DNA of 64,000 nt from Paenisporosarcina sp050269735 (GCF_050269735.1 NZ_JBNNIX010000002.1:1-64000); one strand, 5' to 3'. Positions 1 to 7,849 are shown, numbered from the stretch's first letter. Numbers and translations are program-made. The notes: a model not told the origin generated them from the letters alone.

Positions 1-531
1 TCTGATATCGCTACCCAAATATCTGATGAACTAGAAAACAAAGAAGTTATAACACAAGAGATGGAAGCAGAAATAGAAAGGTTAGTAGAAAGTGCAGACC
101 AGATATCTGTGGTTAAAATTTTTAATGTTACCGATGTAAAAAAAGATGTAACTAGAGGCGGGGGTTACGATAACGTTTTTAACTATGTAAGACAAGCTCA
201 ACCAGACTATCAATACACAAGAGAACATCTATGGGCTCCTGAATGGTTACTTCCTGACTTCTATCCTTATGGAAACGGAGATGCCCAATGGTACATCGAT
301 ATGGAGCATAGAAGTTTTAGTGATTTTGCTGCTTTAATCTTGTTAGTAGGCGTAGCTATCTATTGGACATTATTTTCGATTTGGGCAATCATCAATGCTT
401 ATCACAATAAAAGATTGAATATCGGTTGGGTTTTAGCTTTTATTATATTTAATGTTTTAGGTTATCTGGTTTATAAGTTAAGTCAACAGATTACGAACGG
501 TTTCTCAATTAACAAAACCCAAAAACTCTAG
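1..531 (+). CDS. C-terminal part of a membrane protein with a PLDc_N-like two-helix end
   Basis: The reading frame is open from the first base of the window and there is no ribosome binding site before the first ATG at 61, so the gene begins upstream and only its 3' part is seen (about 176 codons). The visible part starts with a charged, probably helical stretch, then a soluble tract rich in Tyr and Pro, and ends with two hydrophobic segments (roughly codons 117-138 and 147-162) around a charged turn (HNKRL). The pattern Trp-Ala-Ile...Gly-Tyr-Leu-Val-Tyr resembles the short PLDc_N (cardiolipin synthase N-terminal) hairpin. Function is unknown. It is the first visible gene of the cassette array. 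Confidence 0.6.
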   Translation, partial: SDIATQISDELENKEVITQEMEAEIERLVESADQISVVKIFNVTDVKKDVTRGGGYDNVFNYVRQAQPDYQYTREHLWAPEWLLPDFYPYGNGDAQWYIDMEHRSFSDFAALILLVGVAIYWTLFSIWAIINAYHNKRLNIGWVLAFIIFNVLGYLVYKLSQQITNGFSINKTQKL

Positions 532-723
532 ACTTGAGTATTTAGCGATAAGAATAGATTTTCGCCTTACCCTGCTGACTGTCTTTTGTGGCAACCCACC
601 TATTTATGAAACCATTGGCGTTCGTGCCTTCGGTTTTTTAGTTCACCTTTTTAAACTTTTTCATCCATTTTTTAATGTTCTCTTTAATTTCAAATCCATG
701 GTGATTACTTCCTAGTCAGAGTC

Positions 724-780
724 TTATGTCATCTGGGGTGAATGTGATATACAAACCGGTTCAGCAATTGAATCGATGGG
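724..780 (+). repeat. Leader repeat, second family, copy 1
   Basis: This stretch and 1456-1510 share the blocks TTATGTCAYCT near the start and AATTGAATCGA(T)GG near the end, with similar spacing. Both copies lie between cassette genes. It is distinct from the main array repeat and may be a second kind of cassette border or a shared promoter region. The alignment was made by eye. Confidence 0.35.
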
Positions 781-806
781 TTCTTCAGCCAGGTGAGCTG
801 AAGAAC
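780..806 (+). repeat. Perfect 10-bp inverted repeat
   Basis: GTTCTTCAGC and GCTGAAGAAC face each other across a 7-base loop. It sits about 45 bases before the TPR gene start and directly after the second-family leader repeat. There is no T run, so it is more likely a structural or leader element than an intrinsic terminator. Confidence 0.5.
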
Positions 807-849
807 TAAATGATAATTTTACGGGGAGTTTCTGAAAGGGGGATTGTTT

Positions 850-1428
850 ATGGATTTAACAAATTTCAAAAAAGAGCTTATTTCATTAAATAAGGATATT
901 TATTTTGATTCAAATCAGTATCTTCGTGAGAAATCATCAAATCCTTCTAAGTTAAAGCAGGTGATCCTTAAAGCCGAATCGTTATTGAAACAAGTAAAAG
1001 AAGATAGTTTAACTAGTAAAAACAACAAGTATTTTCTTTACGGTACTTTAGGGAATCTTTATAGGATTTACGGGGAACCCAAAAATGCAATTAAATATTT
1101 AGAATTAAACCTTCAGGATTCAATTGAGGAAAAGAACTACACCAGAGAAATTATCTCTTTAATTCGTCTCGGAGAAGCTTTGAAATATGACAATAACCTT
1201 GAACAAGCATTAGAAAAATTCAATCAGGCACTGGTCAAAAGTTATGAAACTGAAGTGAATTCTCACTTAGATTTTGCATTACAACACAAGGGTAAATGTC
1301 TCTTAGAATTAAAAAGAGGAAAAGAAGCAATAAAATGCTTCCAAGAAGCGTTAGAACTTAGAATAGCAAGCCCTTTAATTAATTCCTCTGTAAAAGCTAT
1401 AGAGTTCGCAAAAGGTGTCCAGGATTGA
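850..1428 (+). CDS. TPR-repeat cytoplasmic protein
   Basis: A 192-residue soluble protein. From about residue 60 on, paired helices carry the TPR pattern: LYGTLGNLYRIYGEPKNAIK, then LIRLGEALKYDNNLEQALEK, then LQHKGKCLLELKRGKEAIK. TPRs bind partner proteins or peptides; the partner cannot be told here. The ATG at 850 is chosen over an in-frame TTG at 844 because the AAAGGGGG ribosome site at 835-842 is well spaced from it. It is one of the plus-strand cassette genes. No enzyme motif is seen. Confidence 0.7.
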   Translation: MDLTNFKKELISLNKDIYFDSNQYLREKSSNPSKLKQVILKAESLLKQVKEDSLTSKNNKYFLYGTLGNLYRIYGEPKNAIKYLELNLQDSIEEKNYTREIISLIRLGEALKYDNNLEQALEKFNQALVKSYETEVNSHLDFALQHKGKCLLELKRGKEAIKCFQEALELRIASPLINSSVKAIEFAKGVQD

Positions 1429-1455
1429 ATGATTGAGGGACTTCCTCATCCGGGG

Positions 1456-1510
1456 ATTATGTCACCTACTGTGTATGCGTTATGCCAGTTTCGTAATTGA
1501 ATCGAGGTTT
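1456..1510 (+). repeat. Leader repeat, second family, copy 2
   Basis: Partner of the repeat at 724-780, sharing TTATGTCACCT and AATTGAATCGAGG. It lies right after the TPR gene and just before the first clear main-family repeat, so the two families sit together at this border. Confidence 0.35.
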
Positions 1511-1533
1511 TACGGACGGAATATCCAGTTTCT

Positions 1534-1562
1534 TGCTCAACTAACGCGGCAGTTAAGTTGAA
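1534..1562 (+). repeat. Array repeat, right half only
   Basis: CTCAACTAACG, spacer CGGCAG, then TTAAGTTGAAG. Only the right palindromic half of the array repeat is present; the sequence to its left belongs to the other leader family. It lies 65 bases before the next gene start, the usual place for a right half. Confidence 0.6.
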
Positions 1563-1627
1563 GAAGGAAATTCCAATCTCTTTATTGAATTATAAAAAAG
1601 TAAACTTAAAAATTGAGGAGTGTTAGT

Positions 1628-1984
1628 GTGGGTGCTTGGGGAACAGGGATATTTGATGATGATACGACTTGTGATGTTAGAGATAGTTTTGTTGACTACT
1701 TGGATGAAGGAAATACACCTGAAGAAGCTACTCAGCTTATCTTGGAGGAATATTTGGATGAGTTTAATCCAGAAGAGGATTTGGAGGTAATGTCTTTAGT
1801 TTATATTGGTCTTTCAGCTATTCAAATGAAAAACAAATGCCTACAAGAACAAGTGCGTAAAACGGCTATAGACTTAATTGAACGTGGTGCAGACCTTGAG
1901 CTTTGGGAAGAATCAGATACTAAAGACTATGAAAAACGGAAGGAAGTTTTAGGAGAATTTAAGGAAAAACTAATTAACTTTTAA
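1628..1984 (+). CDS. DUF4259-like protein
   Basis: A 118-residue acidic soluble protein that begins MGAWGTGIFDDDTTCDVRD, the hallmark start of the DUF4259 family, and continues with EEATQLILEEYLDEF. The start is GTG at 1628: a GAGGAG site at 1615-1620 gives a 7-base spacing, and the family begins at this Met-Gly-Ala-Trp-Gly. The function of the family is not known; such small acidic proteins often sit in immunity-gene clusters. It is a single-gene cassette flanked by array repeats. Confidence 0.75.
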   Translation: MGAWGTGIFDDDTTCDVRDSFVDYLDEGNTPEEATQLILEEYLDEFNPEEDLEVMSLVYIGLSAIQMKNKCLQEQVRKTAIDLIERGADLELWEESDTKDYEKRKEVLGEFKEKLINF

Positions 1985-2000
1985 CACCAGTTAATTAAAA

Positions 2001-2066
2001 GACAGGTGCTCTACTTAAATATCTGACTGCCAGAAGTGGCAGTCTTTTCTTATTGAATTGGCAGAA
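2001..2066 (+). repeat. Array repeat, degenerate
   Basis: ACAGGTGCTCTACTTAAATA, then the stem GACTGCC/GGCAGTC with a TTTTCTTATTGAA tail, then a weakened right half (TTGGCAGAATAATGAAG). It begins 17 bases after the stop codon of the DUF4259-like gene. Order and spacing match the complete copies. Confidence 0.55.
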
Positions 2067-2200
2067 TAATGAAGAAGAATAAAAATCAAGTAGCTTAGTG
2101 GAAGAAGAGGGCAAGCCATTCACTTTATTTATATTTGAAGATGTTGAAAGGAACTATATATGGTCCCAGCAATAAAGGAAGTACCCTACTAGTTATTAAT

Positions 2201-2242
2201 AATTCTTCTAATAATAGTATATATAATATTATTAGAAGAATT
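2201..2242. terminator. Perfect 16-bp AT-rich hairpin after the leftward membrane gene
   Basis: AATTCTTCTAATAATA and its exact complement TATTATTAGAAGAATT are separated by 10 bases. It lies about 30 bases beyond the stop of the minus-strand gene at 2274, where a terminator would be expected. It lacks a clear T run on that strand, so the terminator role is uncertain. Confidence 0.4.
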
Positions 2243-2273
2243 AGGGTTATTGACCGAAAGGAAAAAAGTTCCC

Positions 2274-2633
2274 TTATTTAAATGCAAAATTAAACAAGCC
2301 GAAATATAAAGGTCCAACTAAGATTATAAATGTAATTCCGATAATTGCCAGTTTAATGGATTGAGGTGTATCATCATCATCATCTTTAACCTCTTCATTG
2401 AACTTTTTAAAACTAAAAAAAACATCCCATAACAAACCACTTACAAATACAACCTTCCATACAAGAGGATTAAGAATCTGAGTATTAGTAACATAACCAA
2501 ATAAACCTATCCAAGTAATTATGGAGAATATAAAATCTAATATACCAAGAGGTGTTTTGTAACGAGTTACGAGTATTCCAATCGCAGCTATTGCTAGAAT
2601 ACCTAAGTAGCAATACCAAAAAATATCAATCAT
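2274..2633 (-). CDS. Small membrane protein, unknown function, reversed cassette gene
   Basis: A 119-residue protein with about four hydrophobic helices (near residues 5-22, 30-48, 55-72 and 94-115) and an acidic loop with five Asp in a row before the last helix. It is the only gene of the array on the minus strand. The ATG at 2633 is preferred over the upstream in-frame ATG at 2672 because it opens directly into the first membrane helix and follows GTAGGA. No family is recognised. Confidence 0.55.
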   Translation of the reverse strand: MIDIFWYCYLGILAIAAIGILVTRYKTPLGILDFIFSIITWIGLFGYVTNTQILNPLVWKVVFVSGLLWDVFFSFKKFNEEVKDDDDDTPQSIKLAIIGITFIILVGPLYFGLFNFAFK

Positions 2634-2754
2634 AATTATCCTACACTCTCCCCTAGTATTTATTGATTTCATTATAAATGAAATGAAATGAAATTAAATA
2701 TGAATAATATTAATAAGTAATTCGAATATAAAGTGTAATAGAAGAAAAGTATGT

Positions 2755-2802
2755 ATTCAACTAACGGCTGCTTTACTTCAATAAGGAGTAAAGCATTTTT
2801 TT
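2755..2802 (+). repeat. Array repeat, left half with terminator-like stem
   Basis: ATTCAACTAACGGCTGCTTT starts it, then GCTTTACT pairs with AGTAAAGC and a run of T follows. No right half is seen downstream, so this copy is a half site. The stem plus T run could act as an intrinsic terminator. Confidence 0.6.
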
Positions 2803-2932
2803 AATTTCACAAAAGAGGATAATGTAAAAGCCATTTGGTTTTAACAATACGAACTCAGTAGTGGGCATACAATAAATTAACGGTAATTTATCTTCGTCGA
2901 TCAGGAAAAAAATATTGAAGGAGCTTTGATTT

Positions 2933-3604
2933 TTGAAAAGAAATATTGCCTTAGTAGGTACACTAGGTTGTATGTTGTTAGGGGGAATATGGATTCATCA
3001 GCATCAAGAAATGGTAATCGCTTCATCTGTTAAATCTGAGAAAGAACAATCGGATGATGTCCTAATCCAGAATACCAGGATGTTATCAAAGCAAATAACA
3101 ACCCAACTAAAGAAGGAACATATCTTTGATGTAGCAGGAATCAGTATTAATCATCAAAGAAAAGACATAAGTGTACGGGTAAATGGAACCCAGCAGTATC
3201 TTGATTCTGTGAAAAATGAAATTAAGAGGATAGTTGAGATGTTGGTAGAAAAAACAACTTTTAAGGATTATAAGATTGGAGCTTTTATTCAAATAACAAA
3301 CGATAGCAAAGCTGATATGGAACAAATGAAGCTACTGAGTAATTTAACAACTACAATTCAAGAAGATCTAAAAGGTAAAGGCTCCGTAGGAATTGAGAAT
3401 GTACTTATAGAAAAAAATTATGTAATGTTAATTGTGACTGTAAACACATCGATACACAAAGATGATTCGAAAGTTAGCGAACGGGCAAATAAAATTGAAG
3501 ATGAGATTAAGACCACGTTAAAGGATGTAAAATCACCCATATTGACTGATACTGAAATAGTTGAGGTTATTGTCAATAACTCTAGTCGTGACAAAATTAA
3601 TTAG
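2933..3604 (+). CDS. Membrane-anchored or secreted protein, possibly DUF4030
   Basis: A 223-residue protein with an N-terminal signal or anchor (MKRNIALVGTLGCMLLGGIW), then a soluble part with two similar alpha/beta stretches (around residues 45-115 and 125-215), each ending in a strand such as IGAFIQITND or VEVIVNN. The layout fits the Bacillus DUF4030 group, recognised only by general resemblance. The start is TTG at 2933 with an AAGGAG site 9 bases upstream. A Cys in the signal region lacks a good lipobox. It is a single-gene cassette. Confidence 0.55.
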   Translation: MKRNIALVGTLGCMLLGGIWIHQHQEMVIASSVKSEKEQSDDVLIQNTRMLSKQITTQLKKEHIFDVAGISINHQRKDISVRVNGTQQYLDSVKNEIKRIVEMLVEKTTFKDYKIGAFIQITNDSKADMEQMKLLSNLTTTIQEDLKGKGSVGIENVLIEKNYVMLIVTVNTSIHKDDSKVSERANKIEDEIKTTLKDVKSPILTDTEIVEVIVNNSSRDKIN

Positions 3605-3636
3605 AATCTAGATTATTCTTTTTCTTAATAATTCTT

Positions 3637-3709
3637 CTTCAACGAGTGCTTTACATCAATTAGGGGTAAGCCTTGTGCTTATTGAACTAACGCAGCAGTT
3701 TAGTTGAAT
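3637..3709 (+). repeat. Array repeat, near complete
   Basis: TTCAACGAGTGCTTTACATC, a short central stem, then CTTATTGAACTAACG, spacer CAGCAG and TTTAGTTGAAT. It starts 33 bases after the preceding stop codon. The right outer box is GTTGAAT. Confidence 0.75.
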
Positions 3710-3769
3710 AATGAAGAGTAGATTTTAGGGGGAATTTTCTATTACGCCAATTCTAAGGAGGTATTTGCT

Positions 3770-4291
3770 CTGAACTTCAAAAGATTAGCTTTGCTTTTAT
3801 TTGTATTAATTATAATGTCGAGGTTAACGGGGTGCTCAAAAGATTCTGTAAAGGAAATAAACGATGAAATAATGCCTGAAGATTTTAACTTTAGTCTTAT
3901 TTATGGGTCTTACGGGAAACAAAAAATTGACACCTTTAAAGATACTGTTGTAAAGGACCTTGTAGAGGATGGTACGATTGAAGCTAACATATCTTTTACT
4001 GAACAAGAGATGAAACAAATTTATAATGAAATGATGAGTATTGATATTATGGGTGAATTAGTAGTAGAAAATGAAAATCAAAAAGAAGAATGTGAATCAA
4101 GCTCACCATCTTTTACTAAGTGGGATATTCAAATGGATGGTAAGACTAAGTCCACTTATACTAAGAATTATTGTGATGATTTTCCAGAGGATGCATTGAA
4201 ATTGATAAGACTTGCAGAATATATTAATAACATTCTTATAAATAAAGAAGAATATAAAGATTTACCAGAATCTAAAGGTTCTTATGAATGA
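3770..4291 (+). CDS. Lipoprotein of unknown function with a probable CTG start
   Basis: A signal peptide ending in the lipobox-like Leu-Thr-Gly-Cys is followed by an acidic soluble domain of about 150 residues with a possible disulfide pair (EECESS and NYCDDF). The first standard in-frame start (TTG at 3791) would lose the positive Asn-Phe-Lys-Arg leader. AAGGAGG at 3755-3761 is 8 bases before an in-frame CTG at 3770, which restores it, so CTG is my preferred start, giving 173 residues. It would be attached to the outer face of the membrane. No family is recognised. Confidence 0.6.
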   Translation: MNFKRLALLLFVLIIMSRLTGCSKDSVKEINDEIMPEDFNFSLIYGSYGKQKIDTFKDTVVKDLVEDGTIEANISFTEQEMKQIYNEMMSIDIMGELVVENENQKEECESSSPSFTKWDIQMDGKTKSTYTKNYCDDFPEDALKLIRLAEYINNILINKEEYKDLPESKGSYE

Positions 4292-4300
4292 TTTTTCCAT

Positions 4301-4385
4301 ATTCAACGGGTGCTTTAGTTGAAGATCACAGGGCTGCATTCAGCAGCTCTTTTCTTATTGAACTAACGAGGCAGTTTAGTTGAAG
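4301..4385 (+). repeat. Array repeat, complete (85 bp)
   Basis: Outer box ATTCAAC, spacer GGGTGC, inner box TTTAGTTGAAGATC, stem GCTGC/GCAGC with TCTTTT, inner box TTGAACTAACG, spacer AGGCAG, and TTTAGTTGAAG. It starts 9 bases after the lipoprotein stop codon. This is one of the clearest complete copies. Confidence 0.85.
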
Positions 4386-4464
4386 ATGAATCTATTTCAG
4401 GTATGTTCGTCAAGCAAATAGAATTAATTAGTACAAAGCTTTTCAAGGATTGGGAGGGATATTT

Positions 4465-5169
4465 TTGAGGTTATCTGGAATTGAAGCTACTAAAAAATTG
4501 GCTGAAGAAAAATTCCCGGAAAGTGATATTGTTTACATGGCAGGGAGTGCGTCTAGAGGGGCAGAAACAATTACATCTGATTTAGATATTGTTATTATTG
4601 ATAATTCAATAATAAGTAGTTATCGTGAAAGTTTTATTTTATACGATTGGAAAATCGAAACATTTTTTCACAATTACAATAGTTATTTAGATCAGTTTAA
4701 TAATGATAAGGATACTGGAAGACCTATTTTAGCTAATATGTTAGCTGAAGGGAAAGCCATAAAGGATAATGGTAAATCTAATGAAATAAAAAATAACGCA
4801 ATAGAATTTATAAAAGCAGGTCCTAGTCCATTATCAGAGAGTTTTATTAAAGCTTCAAGATATTATATATATGACCTCCTCGATGACTTTGCTGATACAG
4901 AAAATCATCAGGAAGCAATAGTTACGTTAAATACAATTTCATTACAATTTGCAGATTTTATTCTTCGAGTAAATGGACAATGGACTGGAAGGGGAAAAGG
5001 ACTTACGAGGGCTTTAAGACAATTCGATGAAGTAACATATAAAAGATATTTTGAAACTCTTGACTATTATTATAAAGGGGGAGTAAAACAACCTTTTATT
5101 GATTTTGTGAATGAGTTTTATGAACCTTTTGGTGGCCCTCTTTTTGATGGTTTTAGCCAAGGGAAATAA
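4465..5169 (+). CDS. Nucleotidyltransferase-fold protein
   Basis: A 234-residue protein with the pol-beta type nucleotidyltransferase signature near residues 27-46: AGSASRG followed by SDLDIVII, giving the Gly-Ser and the Asp-x-Asp metal ligands. A third acidic residue may lie in DWKIETFF. The rest is helical, as in KNTase or MNT-type enzymes, which transfer nucleotides to drugs, RNA or protein; the substrate is unknown. The TTG at 4465 follows GGGAGGG at about 8 bases and is preferred over the in-frame TTG at 4450. It could be a resistance or toxin-antitoxin type gene. Confidence 0.75.
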   Translation: MRLSGIEATKKLAEEKFPESDIVYMAGSASRGAETITSDLDIVIIDNSIISSYRESFILYDWKIETFFHNYNSYLDQFNNDKDTGRPILANMLAEGKAIKDNGKSNEIKNNAIEFIKAGPSPLSESFIKASRYYIYDLLDDFADTENHQEAIVTLNTISLQFADFILRVNGQWTGRGKGLTRALRQFDEVTYKRYFETLDYYYKGGVKQPFIDFVNEFYEPFGGPLFDGFSQGK

Positions 5170-5179
5170 CTTTTCTTCT

Positions 5180-5267
5180 CTTCACTACCGGGTGTTTAGT
5201 TAATGATCATAGAGCTGCTAATTGCAGCTTTTTTTCTTATTCAACTAACGCAGCAGGTAAGTTCAAT
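5180..5267 (+). repeat. Array repeat, complete
   Basis: TTCACTACCGGGTGTTTAGT, then the stem AGCTGC/GCAGCT with a long T run, then ATTCAACTAACG, spacer CAGCAG and GTAAGTTCAAT. It starts about 11 bases after the stop of the nucleotidyltransferase gene. Confidence 0.8.
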
Positions 5268-5326
5268 AAGAGTGAAACCAAGTTTATGGAAGAACGTAAT
5301 AATACATAAGATGAGGGGGTAAAGTT

Positions 5327-5695
5327 TTGAAGAAATTAAATTTAGTACTAATGTTAGTTATGCTTTTTGCATTGACAGTTTTATTAGCCTATGATTTTTT
5401 TCCGAAGTTCAACAACTTAATAATCATTCCAAAACCATTGCTGATTACTTTGATAATTTTTATTGTGTTAGCTAGTATCTTTTCTAATAGAATCCAAAAA
5501 GAGGACACAATAGAGATACTACGCTATCAAATCATTACCTTACTGTATCTTTTTATGTTAGTCGTTTTATTTACTATTTTAGGTGGATCTTCACAGGTAG
5601 GGATTACTTTAAGAAACCCAGTATTATGGATTGTCATCGCAATAAGTGTTTTTGAGATATTCCAACAACAGAAAAAACTGAAGTTAGCAAACTAA
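5327..5695 (+). CDS. Small four-helix membrane protein, unknown
   Basis: A 122-residue very hydrophobic protein with four predicted membrane helices (about residues 5-22, 36-53, 66-86 and 94-112) and a Lys-rich C-terminus. The start is TTG at 5327 after GAGGGGG, which gives a normal spacing. The stop codon lies at the very edge of the next array repeat. No family is recognised. It is a single-gene cassette. Confidence 0.6.
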   Translation: MKKLNLVLMLVMLFALTVLLAYDFFPKFNNLIIIPKPLLITLIIFIVLASIFSNRIQKEDTIEILRYQIITLLYLFMLVVLFTILGGSSQVGITLRNPVLWIVIAISVFEIFQQQKKLKLAN

Positions 5696-5779
5696 TTGTT
5701 CTACTGGTGGATTAGTTAAAGATCATCGGTCTGCTAAGGTAGCTTTTTCCTTATTAAACTAACGCCGCTTTAGTTAAAG
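5696..5779 (+). repeat. Array repeat, complete but diverged
   Basis: TTCTACTGGTGGATTAGTTA, stem with CTGCTAAGGTAGC and T run, then TTATTAAACTAACG, spacer CCGC and TTTAGTTAAAG. It begins directly after the stop codon of the membrane gene. Matching changes in both inner boxes (TTAAA, TTTAA) keep the fold. Confidence 0.75.
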
Positions 5780-5885
5780 AAGAAATCAATATGATGACAA
5801 TAGCGACCTAACATTTAATCGAACAAAGAAATGTAAAAGATTTTCAAAAGTCTTAACAGAGTTATGGTAAATAAGGAGTGTAATA

Positions 5886-6242
5886 ATGAAAATAATAAAT
5901 ATAGAATATCCTACTGCGTTATCAAAAATTTTAAATATTAAGGATGACAATGTTGATGTTTTTGTTGAATTAGATGATGGATATACTTATAACTTAGTTG
6001 TTTCGACTCCAAAAAATCTTGAAACAGAGATGAGTAGGGAGAAATCAGATTATATTTCTCCTGGACAACCGATGGTTTTCGTTAAGGAGCTAACAGAGGA
6101 AAATATTCGAAAGGCACTTGAAAGCTACTTAGAATATAATGCGTATTGGTTAAAACTATATTACTTAGCTGGAGAATTTGATTTAGATACATTTGCTCAA
6201 ATGTTAAATAGAATTAAGACAGAAAATGAAGAAATTTTTTAA
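5886..6242 (+). CDS. Small soluble protein, unknown
   Basis: A 118-residue protein without signal or membrane segment. The N-terminal half is beta-rich (VDVFVELDDGYTYNLVV, then SPGQPMVFVKELT) and the C-terminal half is helical (LESYLEYNAYWLKLYYLAG). A clear AAGGAG site precedes the ATG. No family is recognised. Size and fold are like other small cassette or immunity proteins, but that is only an impression from context. Confidence 0.6.
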   Translation: MKIINIEYPTALSKILNIKDDNVDVFVELDDGYTYNLVVSTPKNLETEMSREKSDYISPGQPMVFVKELTEENIRKALESYLEYNAYWLKLYYLAGEFDLDTFAQMLNRIKTENEEIF

Positions 6243-6257
6243 CACTAATTTTTATTT

Positions 6258-6310
6258 CAATCTATGGAATGTTTAGTCCTACTTCAATTAACGCAGCAGT
6301 TTAGTTCAAC
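6258..6310 (+). repeat. Array repeat, shortened
   Basis: A compact copy: TCTATGGAATGTTTAGT, then ACTTCAATTAACG, spacer CAGCAG and TTTAGTTCAAC. The central stem is missing, as if shortened by deletion. It begins 16 bases after the stop of the previous gene. Confidence 0.65.
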
Positions 6311-6423
6311 AAGATATGCTTTATTTTACTGAATAAATAGAGGGTTTTTTATAATAAAAATCGAAAACATTCATAGTTATTTTGAATGTAGTATGACAAA
6401 GTAAAAGTATCATGGAGGAAGAG

Positions 6424-7299
6424 ATGAAGAGAGTAATAAACATGATTAATCCAAGTTCGAAAGTGGCTGGAGTGTCGTTAGTTGAATTTTAAAAAACAGA
6501 AAGAGCACTTGGTGCTATTTTTCCAGATGAATACAAGGAACTTTTTTTAGAAACGAATGGAGCAAAATTTGGTGATTGGACTTTGTTCCCTATTCAAACT
6601 AATGAACAAACGGCATTAACAATTGATATAGTAAAACGAAATCAGAACAGACCCAAAAATCTGCCGAGTGATATGATTTGTATTGGTGAAAAAATGAGCG
6701 GTGACAAACTTTGCTATCGAATTAGGAAAAGATTTATGCAGGAACTAATTTATACTTGGAATTACAAAACTGGGTTAGGCAAATATGCGTCTTTAACATT
6801 AAGAGAATTTATTGATAGGCATGTGCCGAAAGTGAATACTAATAAGCCTAATAAACTTGGCACTTTTATGGTTGAAAGTGGAAAGCTAATAGTTACGGAC
6901 CCATACTATAATGTTGATGAAGAAGCTGAGTTGCAAATCGTACTTTCAAATGTGAAAAATGGTAATTGGACAGCTTCCATTTCTTATACTCCTGATGAAG
7001 TTGTTAAAAACATATTTGTATTTTATGGGGAAAAGAAACCAAGTGGAAAATGGCATGTTTGCGATAAACAGATTGGAGTTGACTCTGCACAAGCAGGAAT
7101 TTTTGATTTTAAAACATTTGGTAGAGACGAAGCCATCCAATTTGATGATGTAGTTGAATCAGATGCACAGGGAGGAGTTTTCTCAGATGGTGCGGTTTCA
7201 ATGTCTGGTTATGGTGACGGAATGTACGAAGTGAAAGTAAAATATAACATTTCAAAAAAGGTTGTTGGAGTGATGATTGACTTTGTAGATGAGGAATAA
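6424..7299 (+). pseudogene. SMI1/KNR4-DUF4241-like gene with an in-frame stop
   Basis: The frame starts at ATG 6424 after a GGAGGAAGAG site, meets TAA at 6490-6492, and continues open to 7299. After the stop it reads FPDEYKELFLETNGAKFGDW, the typical SMI1/KNR4 (SUKH) core, so the stop lies inside the domain. The C-terminal half (from about 6860) matches the DUF4241 pattern: IGVDSAQAGIFDF and SGYGDGMYEVKV. SUKH proteins are known as immunity proteins for contact-dependent toxins. A downstream restart at 6583 could make only a truncated product. A sequencing error or readthrough is also possible. Confidence 0.7.
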
Positions 7300-7301
7300 T
7301 G

Positions 7302-7368
7302 TTATTCACCAACAAGCAGTAAAATACACCTTTGCTTATTGAACTAACGCGTGCTTTAGTTCAATAAG
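7302..7368 (+). repeat. Array repeat with a perfect 13-bp palindrome
   Basis: After a weak left half (TTATTCACC at 7302) the right half reads CTTATTGAACTAA, spacer CGCGTGCT, then the exact complement TTAGTTCAATAAG (7335-7368). The spacer mixes the right-half start (CGC) with the left-half end (GTGCT), so this copy looks like a hybrid of the two halves. Confidence 0.7.
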
Positions 7369-7437
7369 AATTAAACAACTTTATTATCGCTATACATCAG
7401 AAAAATGCGGATTTATAACGTTGTACACTTAAAGTTA

Positions 7438-7494
7438 CCAAACGACGCTTTGGGTGCATTTTTTATTTAACTAATAACGCATATTGGTTAAATA
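7438..7494 (+). repeat. Array repeat, divergent
   Basis: CAAACGACGCTTTGGGTGCA with a T run, then TTATTTAAC and GTTAAATAA facing each other around TAATAACGCATATTG. The general form is kept but the bases differ from the main family. It may be an older copy or a related subfamily. Confidence 0.45.
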
Positions 7495-7576
7495 ATCAAA
7501 CTGATTTATTACTTGTTTCAATAGTCTAGAGAGTAGTCTATAATTTTGTATAGTAATTAATTAGAAAGAGGTTCAT

Positions 7577-7849
7577 ATGTTTCAAAATTTTTTTGAGAGA
7601 ACATTTATAGTGACTTTACATATACTAAAATGGTTAATGATAATATTAATATGTTGTAGTGGGTTTATTATAGGTCTTGTAATATTAGCAATTTTGGGTC
7701 TTGATATACCTGATATGGAGCCATTCATAAATATAATTGCAATACCTATAATGTTATTTGGAAATAAAACATCGCTAATGATATTAAATATTATTATTGT
7801 GGTTGTTCTTATTTTAATTTTATTTCAATTAAGAAAAATAAAGGAATAA
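7577..7849 (+). CDS. Small membrane protein, unknown
   Basis: A 90-residue protein with three hydrophobic segments (about residues 8-36, 46-58 and 63-84). The N-terminal segment contains a Cys-Cys pair inside the membrane stretch. AGAAAGAGG precedes the ATG. Upstream at 7539 lies a TATAAT box, but the nearest TTGTTT is 20 bases away, too far for a normal promoter. No family is recognised. Confidence 0.55.
   Translation: MFQNFFERTFIVTLHILKWLMIILICCSGFIIGLVILAILGLDIPDMEPFINIIAIPIMLFGNKTSLMILNIIIVVVLILILFQLRKIKE

Larger units (their letters stand above)
532..849. other. Gene-poor stretch with a decayed reading frame
   Basis: No intact gene is seen. On the minus strand a short open stretch at about 640-715 ends in a Lys-rich tail (WMKKFKKVN then stop), which looks like the end of a lost gene. 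The right part holds a repeat shared with 1456-1510 and a 10-bp perfect hairpin at 780-806. A strong ribosome binding site AAAGGGGG near 835-842 serves the next gene. Confidence 0.4.

Noticed and set aside
7513..7544. TTGTTT and TATAAT before the 90-residue membrane gene as a promoter
   Set aside because: The distance between the boxes is 20 bases, outside the normal 16-18. The TATAAT alone is not enough in AT-rich DNA.
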